Below, in pieces: positions 8,281 through 17,937 of a stretch of DNA of 64,000 nt. The notes beneath the pieces were generated by a model that did not search any database, was not told where the DNA came from, and saw only the letters and a list, made by a program, of their open reading frames with translations. Within the stretch, counting starts at the first letter, position 1, and the number at the start of each line of letters is the position of its first letter. Made by a program: the position numbers and the translations under genes. Origin of the DNA: Pseudarthrobacter sp. NBSH8 (GTDB taxonomy: Bacteria > Actinomycetota > Actinomycetes > Actinomycetales > Micrococcaceae); assembly GCF_014217545.1 (NCBI RefSeq), contig NZ_CP043178.1, positions 186,001 through 250,000 of the forward strand. The letters run 5' to 3'.

Positions 8281-8915
8281 CAGGGCACCTCGGGGGAAGC
8301 GAACTCCCTCATTGCGTCCAGGAGCCAACGGCCCAGGAACTCCGCGAACGAGGCCCGGGGGAAGAGCCGGTAGCTTTCCTCCCCGATCTTCTGCAGGACC
8401 ACCGGGATATTGCCTACCTCGGTGGACAGGGCTGCACCCGTGGTGAAGCTGCGGGGGTGCAGGTCCAGGGCGCAGCCCTTTTCCAGGACGGCCCGGGCGC
8501 GCGGACCGGAGAGCTCGAACGTGGTGCGGTTGGCGGAGAGGTCCACAACCTGGCCCGGTGCATCGCCCAGCGCGGCCACGAGGGAGCCGATGAGGTCACC
8601 GCCCAGGGAATCGTGGGCTTCTTCCGGTGCCACCACCAGGAACTCGGAGGGTCCCAGCCAAAGAACGGTGACGCGGTCCGTGCCGCCCACGTCGCCGCAG
8701 CGTGCCGGCAGGCCGCCGGTAACGGCGGCGATCCGTGAGCCTTCTTCGGAGCGGGGATCCACCCGGACGCCGGCCATGGTCTGGAACAGGCCTTCTTTCA
8801 GGACCACCGTTCCCTGGATGGAGCCGGCATCCATTGCCGCGGCCAGGTGTGAGGCCGGGCTGCGGCGGATGTCGCGGAGTCCATTGATGCCGTCGAGTGC
8901 TGCTGTGTTAGCCAT
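8280..8915 (-). CDS. soxG: Sarcosine oxidase gamma subunit
   Basis: A ~211-residue gamma subunit of heterotetrameric sarcosine oxidase. Typical features include an N-terminal [12 protein letters not shown] segment, [17 protein letters not shown] and the closing [14 protein letters not shown]. The family is related to the folate-binding domain of the T protein but has a structural role at the alpha/beta interface. ATG at 8915 overlaps the soxA stop by 8 bases (ATGGCTAA), so the longer frame beginning at 9023 is rejected. The B-D-A-G gene order is the canonical actinobacterial and rhizobial arrangement. Confidence 0.93.
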   Translation of the reverse strand: MANTAALDGINGLRDIRRSPASHLAAAMDAGSIQGTVVLKEGLFQTMAGVRVDPRSEEGSRIAAVTGGLPARCGDVGGTDRVTVLWLGPSEFLVVAPEEAHDSLGGDLIGSLVAALGDAPGQVVDLSANRTTFELSGPRARAVLEKGCALDLHPRSFTTGAALSTEVGNIPVVLQKIGEESYRLFPRASFAEFLGRWLLDAMREFASPEVP

Positions 8916-11856
8916 CTTTGCGGGTCCCTTCGGGGTCAAAAAGTACGGTTTCGGCGACAACAACGTCAACGAGCTGGTCGCCGGCGGCGGCCACCAGGGT
9001 CTCGCCGATGCGGTTGCGGCCATTCTTGATCAGGGCCAGCGCGAAGGACCTGCCCAGAGCGGCGCTGTGGTAGCTCGAGGTCACGAACCCCTCCATGGGG
9101 ACCGGGCCGTAGGCGGGGTTCGTGGCGATGCCCTTCTCCACAAGCTGGGTGCCTTCGGGCAGCCTCAGCGTCCCGTCCACGGGCAGGACGCTGACCAGGT
9201 GCTTGCGGTCCGCGCGCTGGGCGTCGGCCCGGGCGTAGGAGCGTTTGCCGATGAAGTCCTTGGCCTTCGAGACCACCCATTCCATCCCCGCGTCCTGCGG
9301 GGTGACCGTACCGTCGGTGTCCTGGCCAACGATGGGGTAACCCTTCTCTGCGCGGAGCACGTGCATCGTTTCGGTGCCGTAGGGGGTGATGTTGAATTCA
9401 GCCCCGGCTGCGGCTACCGCTTCCCAGGTGTTCAGCCCGTACCAGGACGGCACGTTGATCTCGTAGGCCAGTTCGCCGGAGAACGAGATCCGGCAGATCC
9501 GTGCCTGGACGCCGGAAGCCAGCGTGGTTTCCCGGAATGTCATGAACGGGAAGGCATCTGCTTCGAGGCCGCCGTCGGCTGCCAGCTCCGGCGCCACTTT
9601 GGCGAGCACCGCCCGGGATTTGGGCCCGACGACGGCAATGGTGGACCACTGTTCGGTCACCGAGGTGCAGTGCACGTCCAGCTCAGGCCATTCGGTCTGC
9701 AGCCATTCCTCCAGCCAGTCCAACACCTTCGCGGCGCCGCCTGTCGTGGTGGTCATGAAGAACCGGTCCGCATCCAGGCGCAGGGTCACGCCGTCGTCGA
9801 AAATCATGCCGTCCGCCATGCACATCACGCCGTAGCGGGCGGAACCCGGTGCGAGCTTCTTGAACGCGTTGGTGTACATCCGGTTGAGGAACTCACCGGC
9901 GTCCTTGCCCCGGATTTCGATCTTGCCCAGCGTGGTGGCGTCCATAAAACCGACGGATTCGCGGACGGCGGCGCACTCCCGGAGCACGGCAGCGTCCATG
10001 TCTTCCCCGGCCTGAGGGTAGTACCAGGGCCGCTTCCACTGCCCGACGTCCTCGAACAGGGCACCCTGCGCGACGTGCCACGGGTGGACCGAAGTGAGGC
10101 GGGCGGGATCGAAGAGTTCGCCGCGCTGGCGTCCGGCGAGGGCCGAGAACGCCACCGGGGTGAACGGTGCACGGTAGGTGGTGGTGCCGATGTCGCCGAT
10201 GCCACGGGAGGCTTCGCCGGCGGTCCGCAGCGCCGCTGCGATGACGCCGATCGCGTTGACCCCTGAGGTCTTGCCCTGGTCGTTGGCGGTGCTGATCGAG
10301 GTGTAGCGCTTGATGTGCTCCACGGACCGCATGCCGGCGCCGGTGGATCGCAGGACGTCGGCCACGGACTGGTCGCGCTGGAAGTCCACGAAGTGGTGGT
10401 GCCAGTCGTCTGGCGTGCCGGTCTGACCGGGCACCAGCCACAGCTGGCGCGTAGGGGCGGACGCTTTCGGCTCGCCGGGGGCAGCGGGCTTTGTGCTGGA
10501 CTCGAAGCCCGCCGCAATGGCAGCCGCGGCGCCGGCGGAGATGCCCTCGGCCAGGCAGTCCCCGATTTCGAAGCTGCCACGGCCGGAGCCAATGGTCTGC
10601 TGGTTCGGCACCACGGTGCTCGGCACAAAGGCCGCCAGGTCCTCGTCCCAGCGCAGCTTGCCCTGCCGTTGCGAGTGGAGGTGCACCAGCGGGCTCCAGC
10701 CGCCGGAGACAGCGAGCAGATCGCAGGCGATTTCCTCGATGCCGGAGGTGAGGGCGCCGTCTTCGCTGATGCTGCGGACGGTGACGGCATTCAGCCGGCC
10801 ATCGGGGCTGGCGCCGGCGGCGGTGTCCGCCACGGCGCTGCCGATCAGCACGCGGGTGCCTGCTTCGACGGCGGCGGCTGCCACAGCGGTCAGCGCGGGA
10901 CGGGCGTCCACGACGGCCTGGATCTTGACGCCCGCGGCGCGCAGGTCCGCGGCGAGGGAGTAGGCGCTGTCGTTGGTGGTGCTGATGACGATGCGCTGCC
11001 CTGCGGCCACGGCGTAGCGGTTGAGGTAGCTGCGGACGGCCGAGGCGAGCATGATGCCGGGCCGGTCGTTGTTCTCGAAGACCAGGGGCCGTTCGTGGGC
11101 GCCGGGGGCCAGCACCACCTGATTAGCACGCACGTGCCAAATCCGCTGCCGGGATACACCGGGCGCCGCCGGGCTGGACAGGTGGTCCGTGCGGTTCTGC
11201 ACCGCGATGACGTAGTTGGCATCGTAGGCGCCGAAGGCCGTGGTGCGGTTCAGGACCGTACTTTCGGCTCCGGAGACGAGTTCGGCTTCCACGTCGGCCA
11301 CCCATTCCAGGGCGGGCTTGCCTTCGATGTCCTCGGCCAGTGCGGGCGCAGTGGATCCGGACAGGAGCGATCCTCCCAGTTCGGGCTGGTCATCCATGAG
11401 CATCACGCGGGCACCGGTGCGGACCGCTTCGCGGGCGGCGGCCAGTCCGGCGGGGCCACCGCCGATCACCAGGACGTCGGTGTGCACGTACTTCTTGTCG
11501 TATTCAGCCCGGTCTTCCTCGGGATCCAGGCGGCCCAGACCGTTGAGCAGGTCCGCTTTCAGGCCGTCCACCAGGGTGACGGTGGTGGCGGGGAGCATGG
11601 ATTCGGCCACGTGGCCCGGGAACCGTGCTTCGACCCGGACCAGTGCGTTGGCTTCCTCCACCCCGGCGGACATGATGCCGCGGGGCCGGTCTTCGTAGAG
11701 CGAGTTTCCGGCGGCGATCCGGCCGTTGGCGAGCAGTGCGGAGGCGAGGGTGTCGCCGGGGTGTCCGGTGAATTCCTCGCCGTCCACGGTGAAGCGCCAG
11801 GACATGGTGCGGTCGATGCGTCCGCCGGCGGCGAGGCGGGCGTTCTGGGAAGTCAC
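8908..11856 (-). CDS. soxA: Sarcosine oxidase alpha subunit
   Basis: A 982-residue subunit. The N-terminal part carries the ferredoxin-like fold ([20 protein letters not shown]) seen in SoxA and in proline/hydroxyproline dehydrogenase relatives. Residues ~125-450 form an NAD-binding Rossmann module ([18 protein letters not shown]). The last ~370 residues are a GcvT-like folate domain where the imine from sarcosine meets THF, giving glycine and 5,10-methylene-THF. The GTG start at 11856 overlaps the soxD stop by 4 bases. Length and domain order match characterised Arthrobacter and Corynebacterium enzymes (~965 residues). It acts in the cytoplasm with SoxB, SoxD and SoxG, producing hydrogen peroxide. 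Confidence 0.96.
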   Translation of the reverse strand: MTSQNARLAAGGRIDRTMSWRFTVDGEEFTGHPGDTLASALLANGRIAAGNSLYEDRPRGIMSAGVEEANALVRVEARFPGHVAESMLPATTVTLVDGLKADLLNGLGRLDPEEDRAEYDKKYVHTDVLVIGGGPAGLAAAREAVRTGARVMLMDDQPELGGSLLSGSTAPALAEDIEGKPALEWVADVEAELVSGAESTVLNRTTAFGAYDANYVIAVQNRTDHLSSPAAPGVSRQRIWHVRANQVVLAPGAHERPLVFENNDRPGIMLASAVRSYLNRYAVAAGQRIVISTTNDSAYSLAADLRAAGVKIQAVVDARPALTAVAAAAVEAGTRVLIGSAVADTAAGASPDGRLNAVTVRSISEDGALTSGIEEIACDLLAVSGGWSPLVHLHSQRQGKLRWDEDLAAFVPSTVVPNQQTIGSGRGSFEIGDCLAEGISAGAAAAIAAGFESSTKPAAPGEPKASAPTRQLWLVPGQTGTPDDWHHHFVDFQRDQSVADVLRSTGAGMRSVEHIKRYTSISTANDQGKTSGVNAIGVIAAALRTAGEASRGIGDIGTTTYRAPFTPVAFSALAGRQRGELFDPARLTSVHPWHVAQGALFEDVGQWKRPWYYPQAGEDMDAAVLRECAAVRESVGFMDATTLGKIEIRGKDAGEFLNRMYTNAFKKLAPGSARYGVMCMADGMIFDDGVTLRLDADRFFMTTTTGGAAKVLDWLEEWLQTEWPELDVHCTSVTEQWSTIAVVGPKSRAVLAKVAPELAADGGLEADAFPFMTFRETTLASGVQARICRISFSGELAYEINVPSWYGLNTWEAVAAAGAEFNITPYGTETMHVLRAEKGYPIVGQDTDGTVTPQDAGMEWVVSKAKDFIGKRSYARADAQRADRKHLVSVLPVDGTLRLPEGTQLVEKGIATNPAYGPVPMEGFVTSSYHSAALGRSFALALIKNGRNRIGETLVAAAGDQLVDVVVAETVLFDPEGTRKDG

Positions 11857-12248
11857 TTGGTTGCTCCTTCCGGGGCGGTGATGCTGGTTGCTGAGGTGCT
11901 GGGCGCGGCGGCACCGGTGGTGGTGCTGTCAGCGGCGGTGCTGGCAGTGCCTGAGTCCGGGACGGCCGGGTTGGCCGGTGCGGGCCGGGGCGTGCCCATC
12001 GGGTAGACGGACTGGATGTCGTAGGTGACGGTGTCGCGGAGCATGTTGAACCACTGGCGGCAGCCGGTGCTGTGCAGCCAACGCTCGGCGAAGGCGCCCT
12101 TGGTGTTGTCCCGGTAGAACAGGAATTCGGCCCATTCGCGGTCGTTCAGCTCGGTGGGGTTTTCCGGGTAGGCCACGTGGGCCTGGCCGCCGTAGTGGAA
12201 CTCGGTCTCGTCGCGCGAGCCGCAGTTGGGGCAGGGGATGAGCAGCAT
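11853..12248 (-). CDS. soxD: Sarcosine oxidase delta subunit with C-terminal extension
   Basis: The first ~98 residues are a standard SoxD zinc subunit: Cys6 and Cys9 ([13 protein letters not shown]) with His59 and Cys63 ([12 protein letters not shown]), plus [12 protein letters not shown]. The protein then continues for about 35 residues of Ala/Thr/Ser/Pro with no predicted fold, absent from the textbook ~100-residue form. The stop overlaps the soxA start, so the extension is genuinely in frame in this sequence. It lies 27 bases after soxB. The tail may be a flexible linker of no function, or a local lengthening of the reading frame. Confidence 0.93.
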   Translation of the reverse strand: MLLIPCPNCGSRDETEFHYGGQAHVAYPENPTELNDREWAEFLFYRDNTKGAFAERWLHSTGCRQWFNMLRDTVTYDIQSVYPMGTPRPAPANPAVPDSGTASTAADSTTTGAAAPSTSATSITAPEGATK

Positions 12249-12275
12249 GTGCGTCTTCTTTCTGGGGGACGGCGG

Positions 12276-13496
12276 CTAGTGGGCGACGGCGGCTGCGCCG
12301 TGTTCGTCGATCAGGGCGCCGGTTTCGAAGCGTTCCAGCGCAAACGGCTTGTTCAGTTCGTGCGGGGTCCCGGTGGCGATGTTGTGCGCGAAGGTGAGGC
12401 CTGCGGCCGGGGTGCCCTTGAAGCCGCCGGTGCCCCAGCCGCAGTTCACAAACATGTTCTCCACCGGGGTGTTGCCCACGATGGGGGAGGCATCCAGGGT
12501 GGTGTCCACGATGCCGCCCCACGTCCGGAGCACGTGCGCCCGGGCAAAGATGGGGAAGAGTTCGACGGCGGCAGCCATCTGGTGCTCGATGACGTGGAAG
12601 GAGCCGCGCTGGCCGTAGCCGTTGTAGGAGTCCACGCCGGCACCCATGACCAGTTCGCCCTTGTGTGCCTGGGAGACGTAGACATGCACGTGGTTGGACA
12701 TGACCACGGTGGGGTGGACCGGCTCGTGCAGTTCGGACACAAGCGCCTGCAGCGGGTGCGACTGGATGGGGAGCCGGAAGCCTGCCATTTCGGCCAGGAC
12801 CGAGCTGTGCCCGGCAGCGCACAGGCCCACCTTTTCGGTGTTGATGGTGCCTTGATTGGTCTTGACGCCCACCACGCGGTTGCCGTCCTTGACGAAGCCG
12901 GTGACTTCGCAGTTCTGGATGATGTCCACGCCGAGTTCGTCGCATTTGCGGGCGAAAGCCCAGGCAACGTGGTCGTGCTTGGCGATGCCCGCACGGGGCT
13001 GGTACGTGGCGCCCATAACGGGGTAACGGATGTTGTCGTTGATGTTCAGGATGGGGCAGAGTTCCTTGACCTGCTGCGGATCAAGCCATTCCGCGTCCAC
13101 GCCGTTGAGCTTGTTCGCTCCGACCCGCCGCATGCTTTCGCGGACGTCACCCAGGGTGTGGGCGAGGTTCATCACGCCGCGCTGGCTGAACAGGAAGTCG
13201 TACTCGAGCTCTTCCGGCAGGATTTCCCAGAGCTTGAGGGCGTGCTCGTAGATGGCCGCGCTCTCGTCCCAGAGGTAGTTGGAACGGATGATGGTGGTGT
13301 TCCGGGCCATGTTGCCGCCGGCCAGCCAGCCTTTTTCCAGGACGGCGATGTTGGTCATCCCGTGGTTCTTGGCGAGGAAGTAGGCGGTAGCCAGGCCGTG
13401 CCCGCCGCCGCCCACAATCACGGCGTCGTAGGAGGACTTGGGTTCCGGATTCCGCCAGAGGAAATCCGGGTGCTCCGGGAGCTGTTGGTTGCTCAC
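12276..13496 (-). CDS. soxB: Sarcosine oxidase beta subunit
   Basis: A 406-residue FAD enzyme of the DAO family that carries out sarcosine demethylation in the tetramer. The dinucleotide motif [17 protein letters not shown] is near residue 25, followed by [20 protein letters not shown]. The segment [14 protein letters not shown] is where the family carries its covalent FMN histidine. The C terminus has the FAD-closing [17 protein letters not shown] at 13496 overlaps the glyA stop by 4 bases (GTGA). It is the second gene of the glyA-soxBDAG-sdaA-purU operon. Confidence 0.96.
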   Translation of the reverse strand: MSNQQLPEHPDFLWRNPEPKSSYDAVIVGGGGHGLATAYFLAKNHGMTNIAVLEKGWLAGGNMARNTTIIRSNYLWDESAAIYEHALKLWEILPEELEYDFLFSQRGVMNLAHTLGDVRESMRRVGANKLNGVDAEWLDPQQVKELCPILNINDNIRYPVMGATYQPRAGIAKHDHVAWAFARKCDELGVDIIQNCEVTGFVKDGNRVVGVKTNQGTINTEKVGLCAAGHSSVLAEMAGFRLPIQSHPLQALVSELHEPVHPTVVMSNHVHVYVSQAHKGELVMGAGVDSYNGYGQRGSFHVIEHQMAAAVELFPIFARAHVLRTWGGIVDTTLDASPIVGNTPVENMFVNCGWGTGGFKGTPAAGLTFAHNIATGTPHELNKPFALERFETGALIDEHGAAAVAH

Positions 13497-14833
13497 TGGG
13501 CTGCTCCAATCATGTCTGCCTCAACGCCCGCCAGGGCGGCGTCGGCGGTGAGGTGGGGGTAAAGGGGGAATTGTTCTGCCAGGGCCGTCACCCGGGCGCG
13601 GAGTTCGACGGCGGTGTCCTCGCTAAGTGATGCAGCGCTGGCAGCGGCGATGAGCGCCGTTGCGATGATGTCCGCAACCTCGGCGAACTCCACGGCACCG
13701 AAGCCCCGAGTGGCGAGGGCTGGTGTGCCGATGCGGAGTCCGGATGACACCATCGGCGGGCGGGGATCGAATGGTACGGCGTTGCGGTTCACCGTAATGC
13801 CGATCCGGTGCAGCGCGTCTTCGGCCTGCTGGCCGTCCAGTTCCGAGTGGCGGAGGTCCACCAGGACCAGGTGCACGTCGGTGCCGCCGTTGACCACGGA
13901 GATGCCGGCCGCGGAGACGTCGTCACGGAGGAGCCGTTCGGCCAGCAGCTTGGATCCTTGCAGGACGCGTTCCTGGCGTTCCTTGAATTCAGGGGTGCCG
14001 GCGAGCTTGAAGGCCACGGCCTTGGCGGCGATGACGTGCTCCAGCGGGCCGCCTTGTTGGCCGGGGAACACGGCGCTGTTGATCTTGCGGGCGTACTTTT
14101 CCCTGGCGAGGATGACGCCGCCGCGAGGGCCGCCGAGGGTCTTGTGCGTGGTGGTGGTGACGACGTCGGCGTAGGGCACCGGATTGGGGTGCAGCCCTGC
14201 AGCCACCAGGCCGGCGAAGTGGGCCATATCCACCATGAGGTAGGCGTCCACGAGGTCGGCGATCCGGCGGAACTCGGCGAAGTCGAGCTGGCGGGAGTAG
14301 GCGGACCAGCCGGCGACGATCAGCTTCGGGCGGTGTTCGAGGGCGAGTGCTTCGACCTCGGCCATGTCCACCCGGAGGTCGTCTTCACGCACGTGGTACG
14401 GGACCACGTTGTAGAGCTTGCCGGAGAAGTTGATCTTCATGCCGTGGGTGAGGTGCCCGCCGTGGGCCAGGCTCAGGCCCATGATGGTGTCGCCCGGGTC
14501 CAGCAGGGCGAACATGGCGGCGGCGTTGGCCTGGGCGCCGGAGTGCGGCTGCACGTTGGCGAATTCGGCACCGAACAGTGCCTTGACCCGGTCGATGGCG
14601 AGCTGTTCGATGACGTCCACGTGCTCGCAGCCGCCGTAGTAGCGCTTGCCGGGGTAGCCCTCGGCGTACTTGTTGGTCAGGACCGAGCCCTGCGCCTCCA
14701 TGACGGCGGACGGGGCGAAATTCTCCGAGGCGATCATTTCCAGCGTGGACTGCTGGCGGACCAGCTCATTGCTAATGGCCTGCTGGACCTCGGGATCGAC
14801 GAGGGAAAGTCGATCGTTCAACTGCTCAACCAC
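13493..14833 (-). CDS. glyA: Serine hydroxymethyltransferase
   Basis: A ~446-residue PLP enzyme joining glycine and 5,10-methylene-THF to form serine and THF. Motifs include [34 protein letters not shown], the PLP Lys in [14 protein letters not shown] and [20 protein letters not shown] chose GTG at 14833 because AAAGGAG lies 5 bases upstream; the frame extends to 14911 without matching residues. As first gene of the sarcosine oxidase operon it uses both products of that enzyme, glycine and methylene-THF. Its promoter holds a palindrome probably bound by the divergent GntR protein. Confidence 0.96.
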   Translation of the reverse strand: MVEQLNDRLSLVDPEVQQAISNELVRQQSTLEMIASENFAPSAVMEAQGSVLTNKYAEGYPGKRYYGGCEHVDVIEQLAIDRVKALFGAEFANVQPHSGAQANAAAMFALLDPGDTIMGLSLAHGGHLTHGMKINFSGKLYNVVPYHVREDDLRVDMAEVEALALEHRPKLIVAGWSAYSRQLDFAEFRRIADLVDAYLMVDMAHFAGLVAAGLHPNPVPYADVVTTTTHKTLGGPRGGVILAREKYARKINSAVFPGQQGGPLEHVIAAKAVAFKLAGTPEFKERQERVLQGSKLLAERLLRDDVSAAGISVVNGGTDVHLVLVDLRHSELDGQQAEDALHRIGITVNRNAVPFDPRPPMVSSGLRIGTPALATRGFGAVEFAEVADIIATALIAAASAASLSEDTAVELRARVTALAEQFPLYPHLTADAALAGVEADMIGAAQ

Positions 14834-14860
14834 GGATGCTCCTTTGAAATACCACTGTTG

Positions 14861-14898
14861 TGATAACTGATATATCAGTGTTAGGTCAATGGTATGAT
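14861..14898. promoter_or_regulatory. Divergent promoter region with perfect 14-bp palindrome
   Basis: For glyA (minus) a -35 TTGACC (14889-14884) and -10 TTATCA (14866-14861) are separated by 17 bases. The perfect palindrome ACTGATATATCAGT (14866-14879) fills most of that spacer. For the GntR gene (plus) a -10 TATGAT at 14893-14898 is visible, placing the palindrome across its -35 region. A dimeric GntR/FCD repressor bound here would block glyA-sox transcription and its own. Promoter elements are read by eye; binding is inferred from position and symmetry. Confidence 0.7.
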
Positions 14899-14932
14899 TG
14901 GAATCACACAATAGTCAATAGCTGGTGGCAAG

Positions 14933-15664
14933 ATGGCCCCGAGCTTCCGGTTGGAAGCTCGGAGCCGCGCAAGCGAAGAATGGAGCGGCTCCTTGAATGC
15001 ACTTCCTGTACTGCCTCCCGCCGAGGATGAAGCGCCGTCGCAGGCGGAGGCCGCCTACCGGCAGCTGCGCGACAAGCTGATCATGCTCGAAATCCGCCCC
15101 GGCGAGCCGATCAACGACGGGCAGCTGGCGGCCGAGCTGGGCTTCGGCCGCACGCCGGTGCGAGAGGCTATCAAGCGGCTGGAGGTAGACCATCTGGTGG
15201 TGTCCTATCCGCGCCGCGGTACTTTTGCCACGAATGTGGACTTCACGGAACTGGCCGATGTCTCGGCGATCCGGGAACTGCTGGAGCCGCTGGCCGCGCG
15301 CCGTGCGGCCAACAGGGCAAGCGAGTCCATGCGCCGTGAACTGCTGCAGGTCGCTGATGCCATTGCGAAGCTGGATCCCAACCCCGGGGAGACGCGCGAC
15401 CTCATGAGGTACGACCTGACGGTTCACCGGCTGATCTACAAGGCGGCCGCCAACCCGCACCTGGAAGACACGTTGATCCGCTACGACAACCTGGCTACGC
15501 GCATCTGGTGCCTGGTCCTGGACAAGGTCCCATCGGTCAGTGGCCACATCACCGAGCACGTGGACCTGCTCAAGGCGGTCGCCGCGGGCGACGCCGACAG
15601 GGCGGCCGAGCTTGCCCTGCACCACGTCACCAGCTTTGAGGAAACCATCCGCAAGGTGCTCTAG
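14933..15664 (+). CDS. GntR-family (FCD) regulator of the glyA-sox operon
   Basis: A 243-residue regulator with an N-terminal winged helix (residues ~40-105: AYRQLRDKLIML, LGFGRTPVREAIKRLE) and a C-terminal all-helical FCD ligand domain. The FCD metal/ligand residues are suggested by RYDLTVHRLIY and ITEHVDLLKAV. It is divergent from glyA with a 99-base gap containing a perfect palindrome, the usual layout for a local autoregulated repressor. The effector may be sarcosine, glycine or a downstream metabolite; nothing in the sequence identifies it. The ATG at 14933 has no strong ribosome site, so a start a few codons later is possible. Confidence 0.88.
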   Translation: MAPSFRLEARSRASEEWSGSLNALPVLPPAEDEAPSQAEAAYRQLRDKLIMLEIRPGEPINDGQLAAELGFGRTPVREAIKRLEVDHLVVSYPRRGTFATNVDFTELADVSAIRELLEPLAARRAANRASESMRRELLQVADAIAKLDPNPGETRDLMRYDLTVHRLIYKAAANPHLEDTLIRYDNLATRIWCLVLDKVPSVSGHITEHVDLLKAVAAGDADRAAELALHHVTSFEETIRKVL

Positions 15665-15898
15665 CAGTCCGGACCCTCGAAAGCTTGCCCGGTTGATGCC
15701 CCTTGAAGCCTCCGCGCGAAGGGACGCAGTCGCGATGGCACACAATAACGGTCTGCGCCGACCTCCGGCCGCCGTAACGCAATGCCTGCTCCCGAGCGCC
15801 CGGCGGCATAGGATCGAAGGGTCGAACTAACTGATAGGACGCTCTAAGCGGCCTTCGTGGCGGGCAGGCAAGCCGCACATTACTTGAGAGTATGGATC

Positions 15899-16711
15899 AT
15901 GGCTTCGAACAATGACCGCGAATCCGACGTCGATGCGGACACAGGCCAGCACGGCGGGGTCCAGTCCGTGGACCGGGCCCTCGCAGTCCTGGAGATCCTG
16001 GCGCGGGACGGCCACGCCGGCGTGAGCGACATCGCCGAAGAGATGGGCATCCACAAATCCACCGTCTCCCGGCTGCTGGGTTCGCTGGTGAGCCGGGAAA
16101 TGGTCCAGCAGAACAGCGACCGGGGTAAGTACCAGCTGGGCTTCGGCATCCTCCGGCTGGCCAGCTCCATCCCCGGCCGGCTCAGCCTGGTCCGCGAAGC
16201 CCGGCCGGTGCTGGAAAGCCTGGCGGAGGAATTCAAGGAGACGGTGAACCTTGCTGTCCTGCGCTCCAACTACGCCGTCAACGTGGACCAGGCGATGGGC
16301 CCGTCCACGCTGGCCACTTATGACTGGGTGGGCAGCCTGACACCCCTGCACGCGACGTCGAGCGGGAAGGTCCTGCTGGCTGCGCTGCCCGCGGACGAGC
16401 GGGACCGCGTCCTGAAGGAGACCGGGCTGCCGCCGCGGACTCCGCGGACCATCACCAACAGGAAAGAGCTCGAAACCCAGCTGCTCGACGTCGCCCGTGA
16501 TGGTTACGGGGTGGTGCGGGAGGAGTTCGAAATCGGGCTCAACTCAACGTCCGTGCCTGTGCTGAACCACGTGGGTGCGGTCATCGGTGCGGTCAGCATC
16601 TCCGGGCCGGCCTTCCGCTTCGATCCGGAAACGTCGCCGGGACTCCTCGAAGCACTGAAGCAGGCCGGCCTTCAGATCAGCGCAAAGATGGGCTACACCG
16701 GAGGCCGGTAA
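15899..16711 (+). CDS. IclR-family transcriptional regulator (betaine region)
   Basis: A ~270-residue protein with an N-terminal winged helix (AVLEILARDGHAGVSDIAEE, STVSRLLGSLVSREMV) and a C-terminal IclR effector domain (LTPLHATSSGKVLLAALP, GYGVVREEFEIGLNSTSVPV). I chose ATG at 15899; the frame starts earlier at 15857 but those residues do not match the family. It is convergent with the Rieske oxygenase gene (4-base gap) and close to the promoters at 19191-19343 that share an inverted element. It is a good candidate for the factor binding them. The second IclR at 28260 is the competing candidate. Confidence 0.88.
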   Translation: MASNNDRESDVDADTGQHGGVQSVDRALAVLEILARDGHAGVSDIAEEMGIHKSTVSRLLGSLVSREMVQQNSDRGKYQLGFGILRLASSIPGRLSLVREARPVLESLAEEFKETVNLAVLRSNYAVNVDQAMGPSTLATYDWVGSLTPLHATSSGKVLLAALPADERDRVLKETGLPPRTPRTITNRKELETQLLDVARDGYGVVREEFEIGLNSTSVPVLNHVGAVIGAVSISGPAFRFDPETSPGLLEALKQAGLQISAKMGYTGGR

Positions 16712-16715
16712 CGCC

Positions 16716-17852
16716 TCAACCGCGCGGGGCGATGTCCCCGACCTTCTCCTGCACCCAGTCGTGGAAGGCGCTGATATGGTGCTCGCTTGGCACCAGCACA
16801 CCGCCCTTGGCGTAGACCTTCGAGCCCATGGCCGGCTGGCAGCGCTCGCAGGCGTCGAAGTCCTGCTGGTTGACGCGGTGGAACAGCTCCACTGAGGAAG
16901 TGACGTCCTTGCCGCTCGCCACAACACTGGGCAGGTACAGCCAATCGCATTCCACGATGGTGTGGTCCGCGGCCATGGGGAACATGCGGTGGATGATCAC
17001 GTGGTCCGGGACCAGGTTCACAAACACCGTGGGCTTGATGGTGATGGCATAGTAGCGGCGGTCCTGGCCCTCCTCGATTCCCGGAATCAGGTCGAGCCCC
17101 TCCGAGCCGTCTATCGTGAAGCCCTTGACGTCCGCACCGAACTCCGCGCCGTGTCCCACGAAGTATTGCGCGGCCAGCCCGTCAGCGAACTCCGGCAGGA
17201 CCTCCGTCAGTTCCGGATGGATGGTGGCGCAGTGGTAGCACTCCATGAAGTTCTCAATGATCAGCTTCCAGTTCGCCTTCACGTCGTAGCGGATTCGGCG
17301 GCCCAGGCTGAGGTTGGCCACGTCGTAGCCCTCGATCGCCTTCAGGTCGCCGAGCCGCTCCTCGATGGCACCCATCACGTCCTCTTCGAACGACGGCGGC
17401 TCGTCCGCCAGGCACACCCACACGTAGCCCAGATATTCGCGGATGTGGACCTTCACCAGACCGTATTCGTCGCGGTCGATATCCGGCATCTTGGTGAGGT
17501 TGGGCGCCGCGATGAGTTTGCCCTCAAAGTCGTAGGTCCAGGCGTGGTACGGGCACTGGAATGAGCGTGCGGCTTCACCCTGCTCTTCCATGCACAGCTT
17601 GACGCCCCGGTGCCGGCAGACGTTGTAGAAGGCGCGGATCCCGCCTTTGCGGGTGCGGCTGATCAGCACGCTCTCCCGCCCGATCTGGACCGTTCGCCAG
17701 GCGCCCGGCTTGTCCAGGTCGGCCGAGCGGACGGCACAGAACCACATCTGCTCAAAGATCCGCTCCTGCTCGGCCCGGAACACGCCCTCATCCACATATG
17801 TATAGCCGGGAAGGGTGGGGATCAGACTCGGGGCACTTACCTCAACAGACAA
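16716..17852 (-). CDS. Rieske non-haem iron oxygenase alpha subunit, probable glycine betaine demethylase
   Basis: A 378-residue ring-hydroxylating-type oxygenase. The Rieske site is Cys79-x-His81 (NVCRHRG) and Cys100-x2-His103 (QCPYHAW). The mononuclear iron site is in ENFMECYHCATIHPEL. Related enzymes (GbcA, stachydrine demethylase, CntA) remove N-methyl groups from quaternary amines as formaldehyde. Its neighbours are an FAD reductase, a Rieske ferredoxin, a BCCT carrier and dimethylglycine dehydrogenase. Conversion of glycine betaine to dimethylglycine is therefore the best reading. Carnitine, choline or stachydrine cannot be excluded from sequence alone. It lies 85 bases after the reductase, likely co-transcribed. 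Confidence 0.85.
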   Translation of the reverse strand: MSVEVSAPSLIPTLPGYTYVDEGVFRAEQERIFEQMWFCAVRSADLDKPGAWRTVQIGRESVLISRTRKGGIRAFYNVCRHRGVKLCMEEQGEAARSFQCPYHAWTYDFEGKLIAAPNLTKMPDIDRDEYGLVKVHIREYLGYVWVCLADEPPSFEEDVMGAIEERLGDLKAIEGYDVANLSLGRRIRYDVKANWKLIIENFMECYHCATIHPELTEVLPEFADGLAAQYFVGHGAEFGADVKGFTIDGSEGLDLIPGIEEGQDRRYYAITIKPTVFVNLVPDHVIIHRMFPMAADHTIVECDWLYLPSVVASGKDVTSSVELFHRVNQQDFDACERCQPAMGSKVYAKGGVLVPSEHHISAFHDWVQEKVGDIAPRG

Positions 17853-17937
17853 TTTGTCCTCCTAACGAACAAAAATCAACAACAAAGGCCATAACGTAGG
17901 GCCGGGTTTTCGGGTTTGGGGCTTCGGAACAGGGCTT

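Noticed and set aside
8410..14863. Long plus-strand open frames antisense to soxG, soxA, soxB and glyA (for example 8410-10266, 10315-12006, 12072-13562)
   Set aside because: They have no recognisable domains and arise because GC-rich codons in the real minus-strand genes rarely create stops on the other strand.
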